The notes under the pieces: model-generated
Database searches by the model: none
What the model was told of the DNA's origin: nothing
The model's input: the letters and a program-made list of their open reading frames with translations, nothing else
DNA from: Guyparkeria halophila
GTDB lineage: Bacteria > Pseudomonadota > Gammaproteobacteria > Halothiobacillales > Halothiobacillaceae
Direction: 5' to 3'
Length of the DNA: 64,000 bases
NCBI RefSeq assembly: GCF_034479635.1
Contig: NZ_CP140153.1
Location: forward strand, 813,501 to 877,500
Shown here: positions 49,934 through 59,711 of the stretch, piece after piece
Layout: each line of letters starts with the position of its first letter
Position numbering within the stretch: the stretch's first letter is position 1
Program-made: the position numbers and the translations under genes

Positions 49934-50848
49934 ATGAAACGCATCGGCTTGTTCCTGCTGACTAACCTGGCCGTGATCGTCGTACTGATGATCGTCTGGT
50001 TCGTGATTTCCAGCGTCTTCGGTCTCGGCCGGACGATGGATTACCAGGCGGGTACCATCAACCTGACGTCCACGCTGGTGCTGGCTGCGGTGTTCGGCTT
50101 CGGCGGCTCACTGATCTCGCTGTTGATGTCCAAGTGGATCGCCAAGAAGAGCGTCGGCGCGCAGGTGATCGAGCAGCCGAGCTCCGAGGGCGAGCGCTGG
50201 CTGGTCGAGACCGTCCAGCGCCAGGCCCGCGAGGCCGGCATCGGCATGCCCGAGGTGGCCATCTACGACTCGCCCGAGATCAACGCCTTTGCCACCGGCG
50301 CAAGCCGCAACAAGGCGCTGGTCGCCGTCTCCACGGGGCTGCTTTCCAACATGACCCGTGACGAGGCCGAGGCCGTCCTGGGTCACGAGGTGGGCCACAT
50401 TGCCAACGGCGACATGATTACCCTGACGTTGATTCAGGGGGTGGTGAACACCTTCGTGATCTTCTTCGCCCGCATCGTGGGTTTCTTCGTCGATCGCATG
50501 ATCTTCAAGAACGAAGAGGGGCCGGGCATCGGCTTTTTCGTCACCACGATCGTGGCCGAAATCATCTTCGGCATCCTGGCGAGCACCATCGTCATGTGGT
50601 TCTCCCGTCAGCGGGAGTTCCGCGCCGACGACGCCGGCGCCCGTCTGGCCGGTCGCGAGAAGATGATCGCCGCACTCGAGCGTCTGAAGCTCAACTATGA
50701 TCGACCGTCGGACATGCCGGCCCAGATGCAGGCCTTCGGCATCTTCGGTCGCGGCGGCAAGTTCGGCCGGCTGTTCATGTCGCACCCGCCGCTGGACGAG
50801 CGGATCGCGGCCCTGCGCGCGGCCAAAGGTCAGGCCCAGGTCGCCTGA
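49934..50848 (+). CDS. htpX: Membrane metalloprotease HtpX
   Basis: HtpX (304 residues) is an M48 protease of the inner membrane involved in membrane-protein quality control. Two N-terminal helices precede the zinc motif HEVGH ([13 protein letters not shown]); two more helices follow, and the third ligand lies in [14 protein letters not shown]. The end is [21 protein letters not shown] precedes the ATG. A sigma-32 promoter lies upstream and a hairpin terminator downstream. Confidence 0.97.
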   Translation: MKRIGLFLLTNLAVIVVLMIVWFVISSVFGLGRTMDYQAGTINLTSTLVLAAVFGFGGSLISLLMSKWIAKKSVGAQVIEQPSSEGERWLVETVQRQAREAGIGMPEVAIYDSPEINAFATGASRNKALVAVSTGLLSNMTRDEAEAVLGHEVGHIANGDMITLTLIQGVVNTFVIFFARIVGFFVDRMIFKNEEGPGIGFFVTTIVAEIIFGILASTIVMWFSRQREFRADDAGARLAGREKMIAALERLKLNYDRPSDMPAQMQAFGIFGRGGKFGRLFMSHPPLDERIAALRAAKGQAQVA

Positions 50849-50922
50849 TCGCCTGCCCGGGATCGCGATTTGAAACCCCGCTGACGGCGGGTGACAATTG
50901 CCGGCCCCGCGGGGCCGAAACC

Positions 50923-50952
50923 GAAGGCCCGCCACGTGCGGGCCTTCTTGTC
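50923..50952 (+). terminator. Likely htpX terminator
   Basis: A 10-bp stem GAAGGCCCGC / GCGGGCCTTC with a 5-base loop is followed by a short, imperfect T-rich tail (TTGTC). It lies 75 bases after htpX and 54 before ccoS. Confidence 0.6.
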
Positions 50953-51005
50953 GCTCGGCAACCGAGATCGGTGCAATCGCAACCACACCCTGATGGAGCA
51001 ACGTG

Positions 51006-51260
51006 ATGGAAGTCCTGTTTCTGTTCGTGCCGTTGAGCATGCTGGTGGTCGCGGGCCTGGTCTGGGCCGCGTTCTGGGCGATCCGGAACAATCAGTACGA
51101 GGACCTGGAAGGTCCGGCACACCGTATTCTCATGGACGATGACGACCCCAAGATCCCGACCAATCAGGAGACGCAAGGCGCGGACGCGCCCGACGCCGAA
51201 AGCGCTGGCCGAGCGCGTCACGAGGCGGGGGGAAAGTCACCGCGCGCGGGTGGCGAATAA
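51006..51260 (+). CDS. ccoS: cbb3-type cytochrome oxidase assembly protein CcoS
   Basis: The 84-residue protein has one membrane helix (LFVPLSMLVVAGLVWAAFWAI) followed by NNQYEDLEGPAHRILMDDD, the CcoS signature. CcoS is needed to insert cofactors into cbb3 oxidase. The C-terminal 35 residues are hydrophilic and longer than in short homologues. It is away from any ccoNOPQ or ccoGHI genes in this window. ATG 51006 has GGAG upstream. Confidence 0.88.
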   Translation: MEVLFLFVPLSMLVVAGLVWAAFWAIRNNQYEDLEGPAHRILMDDDDPKIPTNQETQGADAPDAESAGRARHEAGGKSPRAGGE

Positions 51261-51329
51261 CCCCGACCCAACTAGTGACATTGCCGGGGGGCTGGTTTAC
51301 GATACGACCATCAACGGGAGGAACCAGAC

Positions 51330-51431
51330 ATGAAAGACTTCTTCAACTTCGACAACTTCGCGTTCACGTTCATCGTCGGCCTGATCGTGTTTTCCTGGCT
51401 GAGCTTCCTGAGCGTCATCTTCTTCGGCTGA
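51330..51431 (+). CDS. 33-residue phenylalanine-rich membrane peptide
   Basis: A short frame starts after GGGAGGAACCAGAC and encodes 33 residues: MKDFFNFDNFAFTFIV followed by a hydrophobic helix (GLIVFSWLSFLSVIFFG). Ten residues are Phe. The strong ribosome binding site, one clean membrane helix, and the terminator placed 35 bases later argue for a real gene. I do not recognise a family; it sits between ccoS and rpoH. Confidence 0.65.
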   Translation: MKDFFNFDNFAFTFIVGLIVFSWLSFLSVIFFG

Positions 51432-51465
51432 TCACCCGCGCATTCGAGGCGCCCGGTCAGCAACG

Positions 51466-51497
51466 AAAAAAGCCACCGCATCCGCGGTGGCTTTTTT
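51466..51497. terminator. Bidirectional terminator between the small peptide gene and rpoH
   Basis: AAAAAAGCCACCGC and GCGGTGGCTTTTTT flank the loop ATCC. Both strands have a T run after the stem. Confidence 0.92.
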
Positions 51498-51524
51498 GTT
51501 TTCCCGTATGGAACCGGGTCGAGA

Positions 51525-52409
51525 TCAGGCCGGCTGGGGCAGCGCGGTGCGCAGCTTCTTGAGTGCTGCCGTCTCAATCTGGCGGATGCGCTCCGCCGAC
51601 ACGCCGTACTCGTCGGCCAGCGTCTGCAGGGTAGCCTTGGGCTCGTCCAGCCAGCGACGGGAAAGGATGTCGCGGCTGCGCTCATCGAGCGTCGAAAGGG
51701 CGGCGGTCATCGCCTCGACCCGATCGTCGTCGTCGCGCTGCGAGGCGATGTCCTCGACCGAAGGCGCGTCCTGGTCGACCATGATCTGCTCGTAGGACGG
51801 GCCCTCGCCATCCTCCGAACCGTCGTACGCCGGGGTGTCGAGACCCATGTCACGCCCGTAGAGCCGGGCCTCCATGGTCATGACCTCGCGCTCGGGCACG
51901 TCGAGCTCCTCGGCCATCGCCTCGGCTTGTGACTTGCTCAGCCAGCCGATGGAATTCTTCATCTGGCGCATCTTGAAGAACAGCTTGCGCTGCGCCTTGG
52001 TGGTTGCCACCTTGACGATCCGCCAGTTCTTGAGAATGTACTCGTGGATCTCGGCGCGGATCCAGTGCACCGCGAACGTCACCAGGCGGACCTTCTGGTC
52101 CGGATCGAAGCGCTTGACCGCCTTCATCAGGCCGATGTTGCCTTCCTGGATCAGATCGGCCAGCGGCAGGCCGTAGCCCCGGTAGCCTCGCGCGACATGC
52201 ACGACGAACCGCAGGTGACCGAGCACGAGCTTCTGTGCCGCCTCGATATCACCGGTTTCCTTCAGTCGATGGCCCAGCGCCTGTTCTTCCTCGACGGAGA
52301 TGACGGGTAGACGACGCACTTCGTTGAGGTATTGCGACAACGAATCGCCGATCACCGGCATGGTCATGCCGGCGGACGGGTTGATGTCCCGCGATTTGTT
52401 GTCTGTCAT
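51525..52409 (-). CDS. rpoH: Heat-shock sigma factor RpoH (sigma-32)
   Basis: The 294-residue sigma-70 family factor matches RpoH. It has region 2 (LVLGHLRFVVHVARGYRGYG, LADLIQEGNIGLMKAVKRFDP), the RpoH box QRKLFFKMRQMK, and region 4 (LADEYGVSAERIRQIETAALKKL). ATG 52409 (MTDNKSRD) gives the family start; ATG 52430 with GAGG upstream would add seven residues. A perfect CIRCE operator lies upstream. The rpoH-ftsX-ftsE-ftsY order is conserved in gammaproteobacteria. Confidence 0.97.
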   Translation of the reverse strand: MTDNKSRDINPSAGMTMPVIGDSLSQYLNEVRRLPVISVEEEQALGHRLKETGDIEAAQKLVLGHLRFVVHVARGYRGYGLPLADLIQEGNIGLMKAVKRFDPDQKVRLVTFAVHWIRAEIHEYILKNWRIVKVATTKAQRKLFFKMRQMKNSIGWLSKSQAEAMAEELDVPEREVMTMEARLYGRDMGLDTPAYDGSEDGEGPSYEQIMVDQDAPSVEDIASQRDDDDRVEAMTAALSTLDERSRDILSRRWLDEPKATLQTLADEYGVSAERIRQIETAALKKLRTALPQPA

Positions 52410-52474
52410 CTGGCTGCCTGCTGTGTGCATTCTCTCGCCTCGCAAGTATCCCAATCGTGTCGTAGCCTCATATG

Positions 52475-52501
52475 TTAGCACTCGCGATGTGAGAGTGCTA
52501 A
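52475..52501. promoter_or_regulatory. CIRCE operator (HrcA binding site) upstream of rpoH
   Basis: TTAGCACTC, nine bases (GCGATGTGA), GAGTGCTAA is an exact match to the CIRCE consensus with its standard 9-base spacer. It lies 44-65 bases before the rpoH start, where an HrcA repressor would block transcription. HrcA is not encoded in the window. Confidence 0.95.
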
Positions 52502-52565
52502 ACGCGGGGCAAGTTCCACGGACCGCGGGTCAGAACGGTGAGACTAATCCACCCATCGATAAAAA

Positions 52566-53528
52566 TCATGGCGTGCTCAGCCGGCCGATATAGAACCGTC
52601 CGATGACCTGGGCCGACAGCCAGCCAAGCAGGGCGCCGGCGGTCATCAGGAGCAGGACCAGCGCCGGGTCGAGCTGGGGCGAGATGGCCGCGCCGTAGGA
52701 CGCGGCGAAGCGCTCGATCGGACCCGAGGTGACCGACAGGGCCAGGCCGACCAGCCCGCTGGCCACCAATCCGCCGAGCAGGCCGCTCAGCGTGCCGTCG
52801 TAGAGCAGCGGGCGCAGCATGTAGCGTTCCGTGCCGCCGATCAGCGCGATCAGTGCGATCTCGCGGCGGCGCTCGTGCAGTTCGAGCCTCAGGGTGTTGC
52901 CGACGACGAACACCACGGTCATGCCCAGCAGGATCAGGAGCCACCAGCCCAGTTCGTCGAAGAAGGCGCGGATCTGCTCGAGGCGCTGGATCCAGTCGTC
53001 CCCGGAGGAAAATTCGGCCACGGCTGGCTGTTCGCGCAGACTCTCGGCCAGTGCCAGACGGGTGTCGGGGCGCGCGTCGCTCAGGGTCAGTTCGATCACC
53101 CACGGCAGCGGGTTGGACTCGAGTGCCTCCAGGCCATCGATGTGCAGTCGCTCGGTCAGCGCCTCCAGACCCTCCTCGGGCGGGATGACGCGTTGCTCGG
53201 CCACGGTCGCCTGTCGGTCGAGCCAGTCGCGCAGTGTCTGGCGTGCGGTCTCGTCGGCATCGGTGGCCAGGTAGATGTCCATGCGGGCGGCGTCGCTCAT
53301 CCAGATGGCGCCCAGCCGCTCGACTTGGTGGCCGAGGGTCATCACCAGCGCGGGCAGGCTGAGCACGACTCCCAGCACCAGGATGGTGGCCCAGGCACCG
53401 ACCGGGCGTCGGATCAGTCGCGCAAAGGCCCCGCGCAGGCACTGGCGATGGTGACGCCGCCAGGCTGCAAGCGGTCGCCGGCTCTTCTCGCTGTTGCCGC
53501 GAGCGTCGTTGGTTGCCGTGGCACTCAT
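52566..53528 (-). CDS. ftsX: Cell division protein FtsX
   Basis: The 320-residue FtsX has a basic cytoplasmic N-terminus, a first helix at about 46-65 (GAWATILVLGVVLSLPALVM), a periplasmic domain, and three more helices after residue 195. With FtsE it controls peptidoglycan amidase activation at the septum. It overlaps ftsE by 4 bases. Confidence 0.94.
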   Translation of the reverse strand: MSATATNDARGNSEKSRRPLAAWRRHHRQCLRGAFARLIRRPVGAWATILVLGVVLSLPALVMTLGHQVERLGAIWMSDAARMDIYLATDADETARQTLRDWLDRQATVAEQRVIPPEEGLEALTERLHIDGLEALESNPLPWVIELTLSDARPDTRLALAESLREQPAVAEFSSGDDWIQRLEQIRAFFDELGWWLLILLGMTVVFVVGNTLRLELHERRREIALIALIGGTERYMLRPLLYDGTLSGLLGGLVASGLVGLALSVTSGPIERFAASYGAAISPQLDPALVLLLMTAGALLGWLSAQVIGRFYIGRLSTP

Positions 53529-54196
53529 GAGTCGGCCTCCTCGAATGCGCTGATGCGCCCCTCGTTAAGGGCGATGCGCGGCACCGGGTATTGCTTGAGG
53601 AGCTCGACGTCGTGACTGGCAATCAACACGGTCACCCCGACGGCGTGGAATTCGAAGAAGCGGTCGAAGATGTCGCGCGACAGGTCGGGGTCGAGGTTAC
53701 CCGTGGGTTCGTCGGCCAGCAGGATCCGCGGTCGGTTGACCAGCGCGCGGGCGATGTTGACCCGTTGCTGTTCGCCGCCGGAGAGCTCCTCGATACGGGC
53801 ACGCTGACGGCCCAGCAAGCCGACCTTGTCGAGCGCGGCATCCACGCGCCGCCGGACATCACCGGGCAGATAGCCGGAGACCTGCAAGGGCAGGGCGACG
53901 TTGTCGAACACGAGCCGGTCGGTCAGCAGGTGGTGGTCTTGGAAAACCACGCCGATTTGCCGACGCAGCTTGGGGTACTGGTGTCGGCCCATCTTGTTGA
54001 GATCGTAGCCGCCGATCAGCACCTTGCCCGAGGTGGGGCGGTCGAGCGCCGGGATCAGGCGCAACAGCGTCGACTTGCCGGCCCCGGAGTGGCCGGTAAG
54101 GAATGCCATTCGGCCGGTGGGCAGGCGGAAGTTGATGTCCTGCAGACCGAATTGCCCGTTGGCGTAGCGGCGGGAGACATTGGCGAACTCAATCAT
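53525..54196 (-). CDS. ftsE: Cell division ATP-binding protein FtsE
   Basis: The 223-residue ABC ATPase has Walker A GHSGAGKSTLLRL, the signature LSGGEQQRVNIARAL and Walker B ILLADEPTGNLD. ATG 54196 (MIEFANVSRRY) gives the usual FtsE start with GAGGT upstream. It is coupled to ftsX. A 298-base gap with no recognisable gene separates it from ftsY. Confidence 0.96.
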   Translation of the reverse strand: MIEFANVSRRYANGQFGLQDINFRLPTGRMAFLTGHSGAGKSTLLRLIPALDRPTSGKVLIGGYDLNKMGRHQYPKLRRQIGVVFQDHHLLTDRLVFDNVALPLQVSGYLPGDVRRRVDAALDKVGLLGRQRARIEELSGGEQQRVNIARALVNRPRILLADEPTGNLDPDLSRDIFDRFFEFHAVGVTVLIASHDVELLKQYPVPRIALNEGRISAFEEADS

Positions 54197-54494
54197 GGTG
54201 GCGGGCACCTCGAAAACCGGTTGCGCCGTTCGATGGCGGCGTCGCGTGCCCGTCTCGGGCCTTCCTGGCCCCTCGCGAGCGCAGGCTTCGCCCACGTCCG
54301 GAAAGGTCATTGGCTTTGCAAGGGGCAAGGCGGAAGGTGCGCAGCGCGTGTGACGCAAGCCAGCCATGGCTGGTCTGCATTCGCCTATCGACTGGATGTG
54401 TCTCTTCGCTCACGGCGCGGCTCCTTGCCCTCGAATCTTGTTCTCGAATCCGGCACTCGAACTTGCTCATGACGGTTTCCGATGCATTCGTGCC

Positions 54495-55736
<1,242 letters not shown>

Positions 55737-55890
55737 GAAATCGATGGTACCTGGGTTCGCGGCCGATGGTTGGCAGGGCGCAGCGGTGCCCCGCATGGCG
55801 CCGACGGAGTTTATCATGCAGCCATTGCCCAACGGCGGTGTCCGCCTACCGTTGGCTCATTACCCATAGCGATCGGCAAGGAGAGTCTTC

Positions 55891-56496
55891 ATGCCCAGCA
55901 CACCGAAGGGGCGCGGCCCGGCGCGTGGCGAGCAGGTGCGCATCATCGGCGGGGAGTGGCGCTCGAGGCGCCTGCGCTTCCCGTCGGCGCGTGATCTCCG
56001 CCCGACACCTGATCGTGTACGCGAGACCTTGTTCAACTGGCTGGGGCAGGGCCTGCCGGGGTGGCGGGTGCTCGATCTGTTTGCCGGCAGCGGCGTGCTG
56101 GGTATGGAAGCGCTTTCACGCGGGGCCGCGTGGGTGGGGTTCGTCGAGCGTTCGACGCGGGTGGCCAGGGCGCTGGAGGAGAATCTGGCTCGCCTGGATG
56201 CCTCGCCGGAACGGTCCTCGGTTTGGGCCATGAATGCCCGCCATTGGTTGTCTGCGGTGCCCGAGACGCTGGATGGGCCGATCGATCTGGTCTTTCTCGA
56301 CCCGCCGTTCCGTCAACCCGATTTGTTGCAAGGCGCGCTGGATGCCCTGGTCGAGGCACCCTGGCTGGCCGAGGATGCGCGGGTGTTTGTCGAGGGGGCG
56401 GCGCTCGAGTCCCTCAGGCTTCCGGGTGGGTTTGTCGTGAGCCGCGAGACGCGGGCAGGGGAGAGCCGCTCGGTATTGCTTGAACGGCGGGTTTGA
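55891..56496 (+). CDS. rsmD: 16S rRNA (guanine(966)-N2)-methyltransferase RsmD
   Basis: The 201-residue methyltransferase has VRIIGGEWRSRRLRF, RPTPDRVRETLFNWL, the SAM site LDLFAGSGVLGMEALSRGA and the catalytic DPPF motif (DLVFLDPPFRQ). It methylates G966 in 16S rRNA. Divergent from ftsY, a conserved neighbourhood. Confidence 0.96.
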   Translation: MPSTPKGRGPARGEQVRIIGGEWRSRRLRFPSARDLRPTPDRVRETLFNWLGQGLPGWRVLDLFAGSGVLGMEALSRGAAWVGFVERSTRVARALEENLARLDASPERSSVWAMNARHWLSAVPETLDGPIDLVFLDPPFRQPDLLQGALDALVEAPWLAEDARVFVEGAALESLRLPGGFVVSRETRAGESRSVLLERRV

Positions 56497-56500
56497 GGCC

Positions 56501-56998
56501 TCAGGCGTCGCCCAGCGTCCGCCCGCGACTGCCGGCGTTGTGCTCGGTGCCGCCGGCGGTGTAGAGCGAGCCGGCCGGCTCGTCGCGCTGGATCAAGAAG
56601 TCGATCCGCTCGCCGAGGAAATGATCGATGCGCCGTAGGGCCATCAGGTTGGTCTCCGAGAGATCACGGAATCGGCGGGCGGTGCTTTTCAGTTCATCCC
56701 AGGTAGCTCGCGCGGATGCGTTCTCGCGTTCCAGTGCCGTTTCGGTGTCGGCCTCACCCACGGACGTCAACCAGTCCAGTCGAGCCTGCTCGGCCGCGGC
56801 CAGTGCCTGGTTGTGTTCGCGGATCTGCCGGAACACCTCGTCGAACTCGTCGAGCGACGGGGTTTCCTGGCGTCGCAGCAGGGCGGCGAGCGCCTGATGG
56901 TCCTCGAGCAGCGCCCGTGCCGGCTCGAGCATGCCGGCCAGCCAGTCGGTGGGCGAGGGGGATTGATCGGCGGGGGCGCTGGTATCGAACTGGGTCAT
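56501..56998 (-). CDS. flgN: Flagellar export chaperone FlgN
   Basis: The 165-residue helical protein has the FlgN pattern: LEPARALLEDHQALAALLRRQ, a long central coiled coil, and RIDHFLGERIDFLIQRDE near the end. FlgN escorts FlgK and FlgL to the export apparatus. It follows flgM by about 160 bases on the minus strand. Confidence 0.85.
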   Translation of the reverse strand: MTQFDTSAPADQSPSPTDWLAGMLEPARALLEDHQALAALLRRQETPSLDEFDEVFRQIREHNQALAAAEQARLDWLTSVGEADTETALERENASARATWDELKSTARRFRDLSETNLMALRRIDHFLGERIDFLIQRDEPAGSLYTAGGTEHNAGSRGRTLGDA

Positions 56999-57155
56999 GT
57001 TGGTTGCCTGCTTGGCGTTCCTGCTTGATGTTCACGAATGCCGGGTGTCAGCGTGAGCATACGAATTGCTGGCGCCCAATAGAAGCACCCCGGTCGGGTC
57101 ATCCCGCCGGGGTGTCTTGTGCCGGGCTTTGCCCGCGCCCTGCTCGTCAAGGAGA

Positions 57156-57473
57156 TTACAGCGTCTCGAACTGGCGCAGCTTCTCGGCGATGCGGCCGGA
57201 GTCGATCTGGTACTCGCCCTGGCTGATCAGATCCTTGATGAGATCGACCTTGGCCTGATCGAATGGGGCGGACTCGGCCAGCGCCTGGCCCATTTCCTGG
57301 AGCTGGGAAGCCCCGCTGGAGAGCGTCACGGCGTCATCCTCCTTGATGCCCGTCGTCGCGCTGCCGGTTGCCTGTTGGCTCTCGCCCTTGGCCTCGGTCC
57401 GACTGCGGGACGAGTCCAGCGAGGAGTTCGGGCCCAGATTGCGCGGGCCGAAGCCGTTGATTTCGTTTGCCAT
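57156..57473 (-). CDS. flgM: Anti-sigma-28 factor FlgM
   Basis: The 105-residue FlgM holds sigma-28 inactive until the hook is complete and FlgM is exported. The N-terminal half is disordered and Ser/Gln-rich (from MANEINGFGPRNLGPNSS); the C-terminal half has DAVTLSSGASQLQEM and FDQAKVDLIKDLISQGEYQ, the FlgM signature. Its own sigma-28 promoter lies upstream, giving the usual feedback. Confidence 0.92.
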   Translation of the reverse strand: MANEINGFGPRNLGPNSSLDSSRSRTEAKGESQQATGSATTGIKEDDAVTLSSGASQLQEMGQALAESAPFDQAKVDLIKDLISQGEYQIDSGRIAEKLRQFETL

Positions 57474-57572
57474 GGTGCTTGATCCTTCCTGTCTCGGACA
57501 ATGTGTCCGCGCCGTGGCACGGGCCCGGCTGGCAGGCGTCTAGGTTAACTCAAAATGTCCCGTCGCCCTTGA

Positions 57573-57599
57573 ACATCGGCCGGTTGCCGTAAAACTTTA
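57573..57599 (-). promoter_or_regulatory. Sigma-28 promoter of flgM
   Basis: On the minus strand TAAA-N15-GCCGATGT fits the consensus, and the longer -35 TAAAGTTT is exact. It lies 100 bases before flgM, between flgA and flgM. Confidence 0.88.
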
Positions 57600-57656
57600 G
57601 CGCCGACTGAAATACTTTTGGAAACCGGCACGCATCGTCGCTGTTTTGTCACTAGC

Positions 57657-58421
57657 TTAACGGCCGATCGCCTCGACCGTGCGACTGTCGATGACGACCG
57701 CTTCAATTACCTTGCCGGAGCCGGTGTTCTTCACCTTGACCCGCTGGCCCACGCCGGCGCGGCCCTGGACCTCGCCGGTTGAGCCGACCACGAATCCGCC
57801 GTGGCCGACCTGGATGGAGACGAGGTCGCCGCGCTCGACCACCGCGTTGATCCCCAGGTTGTGTGCGGTTACCAATTGACCCGACTGTAGGGGTTGAGTC
57901 GCCATCATGCCGACAAGTTCCGCCGGATCGGTGTAGTACTGACGGCGGGCGCGGTTGGCATCCACGGTGGCCAGATCGAGATCCTCGAGACCGAGGACGT
58001 CACCGGCGGCCAGCGGGCGGGCGGCAACCACCGCGTGCTGACGCCGGGTGAGTTCGACCGGGACGTAGATGCGCCACGGCGAGTTGCCATGACAACTGAC
58101 CTTCACCGTTTGACGGCCGCGATTGAGGTTGAGTGGGCGGCCCTCGTTAATTTCCAGTGCCTGGTCGCAAACCCCCAGGCGTAATCGGGGGTCGAGGCGC
58201 CCGGCTCTGAGCGTGAGGTGATCGTTGCCGCCACCCTGCGCGTCAAGAAATGCCTCCATGGCCTGGCTGACCTGAATCTGGACGGTCTCAGGGGCGTTGC
58301 CCGATTCGGCCAGCGCCAAGGCCGGTGCCAACAACCAGCCGGCCAGAACCACTATCGAACGCAGCAAGGCCTTGCCGGTCAGCGTGTCTTTCGGTTTGGC
58401 GGTGACGCGGGAATGACTCAT
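57657..58421 (-). CDS. flgA: Flagellar P-ring assembly chaperone FlgA
   Basis: The 254-residue FlgA has a signal peptide (SIVVLAGWLLAPALALAES) and a SAF-type C-terminal domain with LEDLDLATVDANRARRQYYT and GMMATQPLQSGQLVTAHNL; the end is VEAIGR. It helps FlgI form the P ring. ATG 58421 was chosen. A sigma-54 promoter precedes it and flgM-flgN follow. Confidence 0.94.
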   Translation of the reverse strand: MSHSRVTAKPKDTLTGKALLRSIVVLAGWLLAPALALAESGNAPETVQIQVSQAMEAFLDAQGGGNDHLTLRAGRLDPRLRLGVCDQALEINEGRPLNLNRGRQTVKVSCHGNSPWRIYVPVELTRRQHAVVAARPLAAGDVLGLEDLDLATVDANRARRQYYTDPAELVGMMATQPLQSGQLVTAHNLGINAVVERGDLVSIQVGHGGFVVGSTGEVQGRAGVGQRVKVKNTGSGKVIEAVVIDSRTVEAIGR

Positions 58422-58464
58422 GGGGATGTAATCTTGATCTCGGGTTGCTTGCACCGCGTTTTAA

Positions 58465-58480
58465 AGCACTTACTATGCCA
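58465..58480 (-). promoter_or_regulatory. Sigma-54 (RpoN) promoter of flgA
   Basis: On the minus strand TGGCATAGTAAGTGCT matches TGGCAYR-N4-TTGCW with one change; GG and GC are in the required -24/-12 spacing. Confidence 0.75.
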
Positions 58481-58658
58481 TTCCTTGGGGCGGCCGGTCT
58501 TCGCGCGGACGATGTGGCGGTGTGAGCGCAACCCTCCGGTGACTGCGCTACCATGCCGGTACGATGTCGTTGCGGGGCCGTTGACCTGGATGAGTCGGGT
58601 CAGCGAGGCCGATTCAGCCAAACCGATTCACCCAGGCCGATGAGGTTGGCTGCGAGGC

Positions 58659-58685
58659 TAAAGATTGCGCCGACCGGGCCGATAC
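58659..58685 (+). promoter_or_regulatory. Sigma-28 promoter of cheV
   Basis: TAAA, 15 bases, GCCGATAC fits the consensus with one mismatch. It lies 58 bases before cheV. Confidence 0.85.
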
Positions 58686-58743
58686 GACGTCTGATTAACC
58701 AAGACTCCCCGCCACTTTCTGCGTCACCAGGACAGGACTAGCC

Positions 58744-59703
58744 GTGAAAAGCAACGTGATGTCATCAGTCGATTCCCGTACCCAGCTCGCCGGTCGCAAC
58801 CGACTGGAGTTGCTGGTGTTCGGCCTGGGCAACGATCAGCGTTTCGGGATCAATGTGTTCAAGGTCCGCGAGGTGATTCGTTGTCCCAAGCTGACTGACG
58901 TGCCGCACTCGGACAGCTCGATTCGCGGGATTGCCGACGTGCGTGGGCACACGATCACCGTCATCGATCTGTCGGAGGCGATCGGCAAGGGGCGCATGAC
59001 GGACGAGCAGGTGCAGAACGCCTTCGTCATCATCACCGAGTACAACCGTGCCGTGCAGGGGTTCCTGGTGCATTCCGTCGATCGGATCGTCAACCTGTCC
59101 TGGAAGGAAGTGCTGACCCCGCCGAGTGGGACCAACAATTCCAACTTCCTGACGGCCGTGGCCCGTATCGACAAGCAACTGGTCGAGATCATCGACGTCG
59201 AGCAGATCTTCGCGCGCGTTGTTGGTGTGGCCGACACGGTCTCCGATGACGTGATCGGCGAATACGGCGAGATCGCCAAGGGGTCGGATCTGGTGCTGGT
59301 GGTCGACGACTCGGTGGTTGCCCGCAAGCAGGTGGAAAGAACGCTCGAGCAGATGCATCTCAAGTCGGTGGTCACCAAGAACGGCCAGGAGGCAATCGAC
59401 ACGCTCCGGCGCTGGAAGGAGAAGCAGCCCGAGCAACTCGAGCGGCTGGCCATGGTGGTCTCGGACATCGAGATGCCGACGATGGATGGTTACACGCTGA
59501 CTTCTCTTATCCGCCAGGACTCGCAGCTCAAGGGCATCTACGTCATCCTGCATTCCTCCCTTAGTGGCGTGTTCAACGAAAGCATGGTCAAGCAGGTCGG
59601 TGCCGATCGCTTTATCCCGAAGTTTCATCCGGATGATCTGGCCCGGGTTGTGGGTGAAGCGCTCCGCCGCCACGAGGTGCACCACGCCGTGGACGAGGCT
59701 TGA
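58744..59703 (+). CDS. cheV: Chemotaxis protein CheV
   Basis: The 319-residue protein has an N-terminal CheW domain (about 15-165; LLVFGLGNDQRFGINVFKVRE, SIRGIADVRGHTITVIDL) and a C-terminal receiver with its phosphorylatable Asp in MVVSDIEMPTMDGYTL. It couples chemoreceptors to CheA and adapts by phosphorylation. cheR follows after 8 bases. Confidence 0.96.
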   Translation: MKSNVMSSVDSRTQLAGRNRLELLVFGLGNDQRFGINVFKVREVIRCPKLTDVPHSDSSIRGIADVRGHTITVIDLSEAIGKGRMTDEQVQNAFVIITEYNRAVQGFLVHSVDRIVNLSWKEVLTPPSGTNNSNFLTAVARIDKQLVEIIDVEQIFARVVGVADTVSDDVIGEYGEIAKGSDLVLVVDDSVVARKQVERTLEQMHLKSVVTKNGQEAIDTLRRWKEKQPEQLERLAMVVSDIEMPTMDGYTLTSLIRQDSQLKGIYVILHSSLSGVFNESMVKQVGADRFIPKFHPDDLARVVGEALRRHEVHHAVDEA

Positions 59704-59711
59704 CGAGCGGC

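Larger units (their letters stand above)
58422..58743. other. Divergent regulatory region between flgA and cheV
   Basis: This 322-base gap has no convincing coding sequence. It holds a sigma-54 promoter for flgA on one strand and a sigma-28 promoter for cheV on the other. The centre has several GCCGAT-like repeats of unknown meaning. Confidence 0.6.

Noticed and set aside
52431-52474. A defined sigma-70 or sigma-32 promoter for rpoH next to CIRCE
   Set aside because: Only an extended -10-like TGCTAACAT overlapping the palindrome was seen; no matching -35 at proper spacing, so no promoter is annotated.
57086-57114. CACCCCGG/CCGGGGTG inverted repeat after flgM as a terminator
   Set aside because: The stem is good, but neither strand has a T run after it and flgN lies downstream in the same direction. 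It could be an mRNA stability element.
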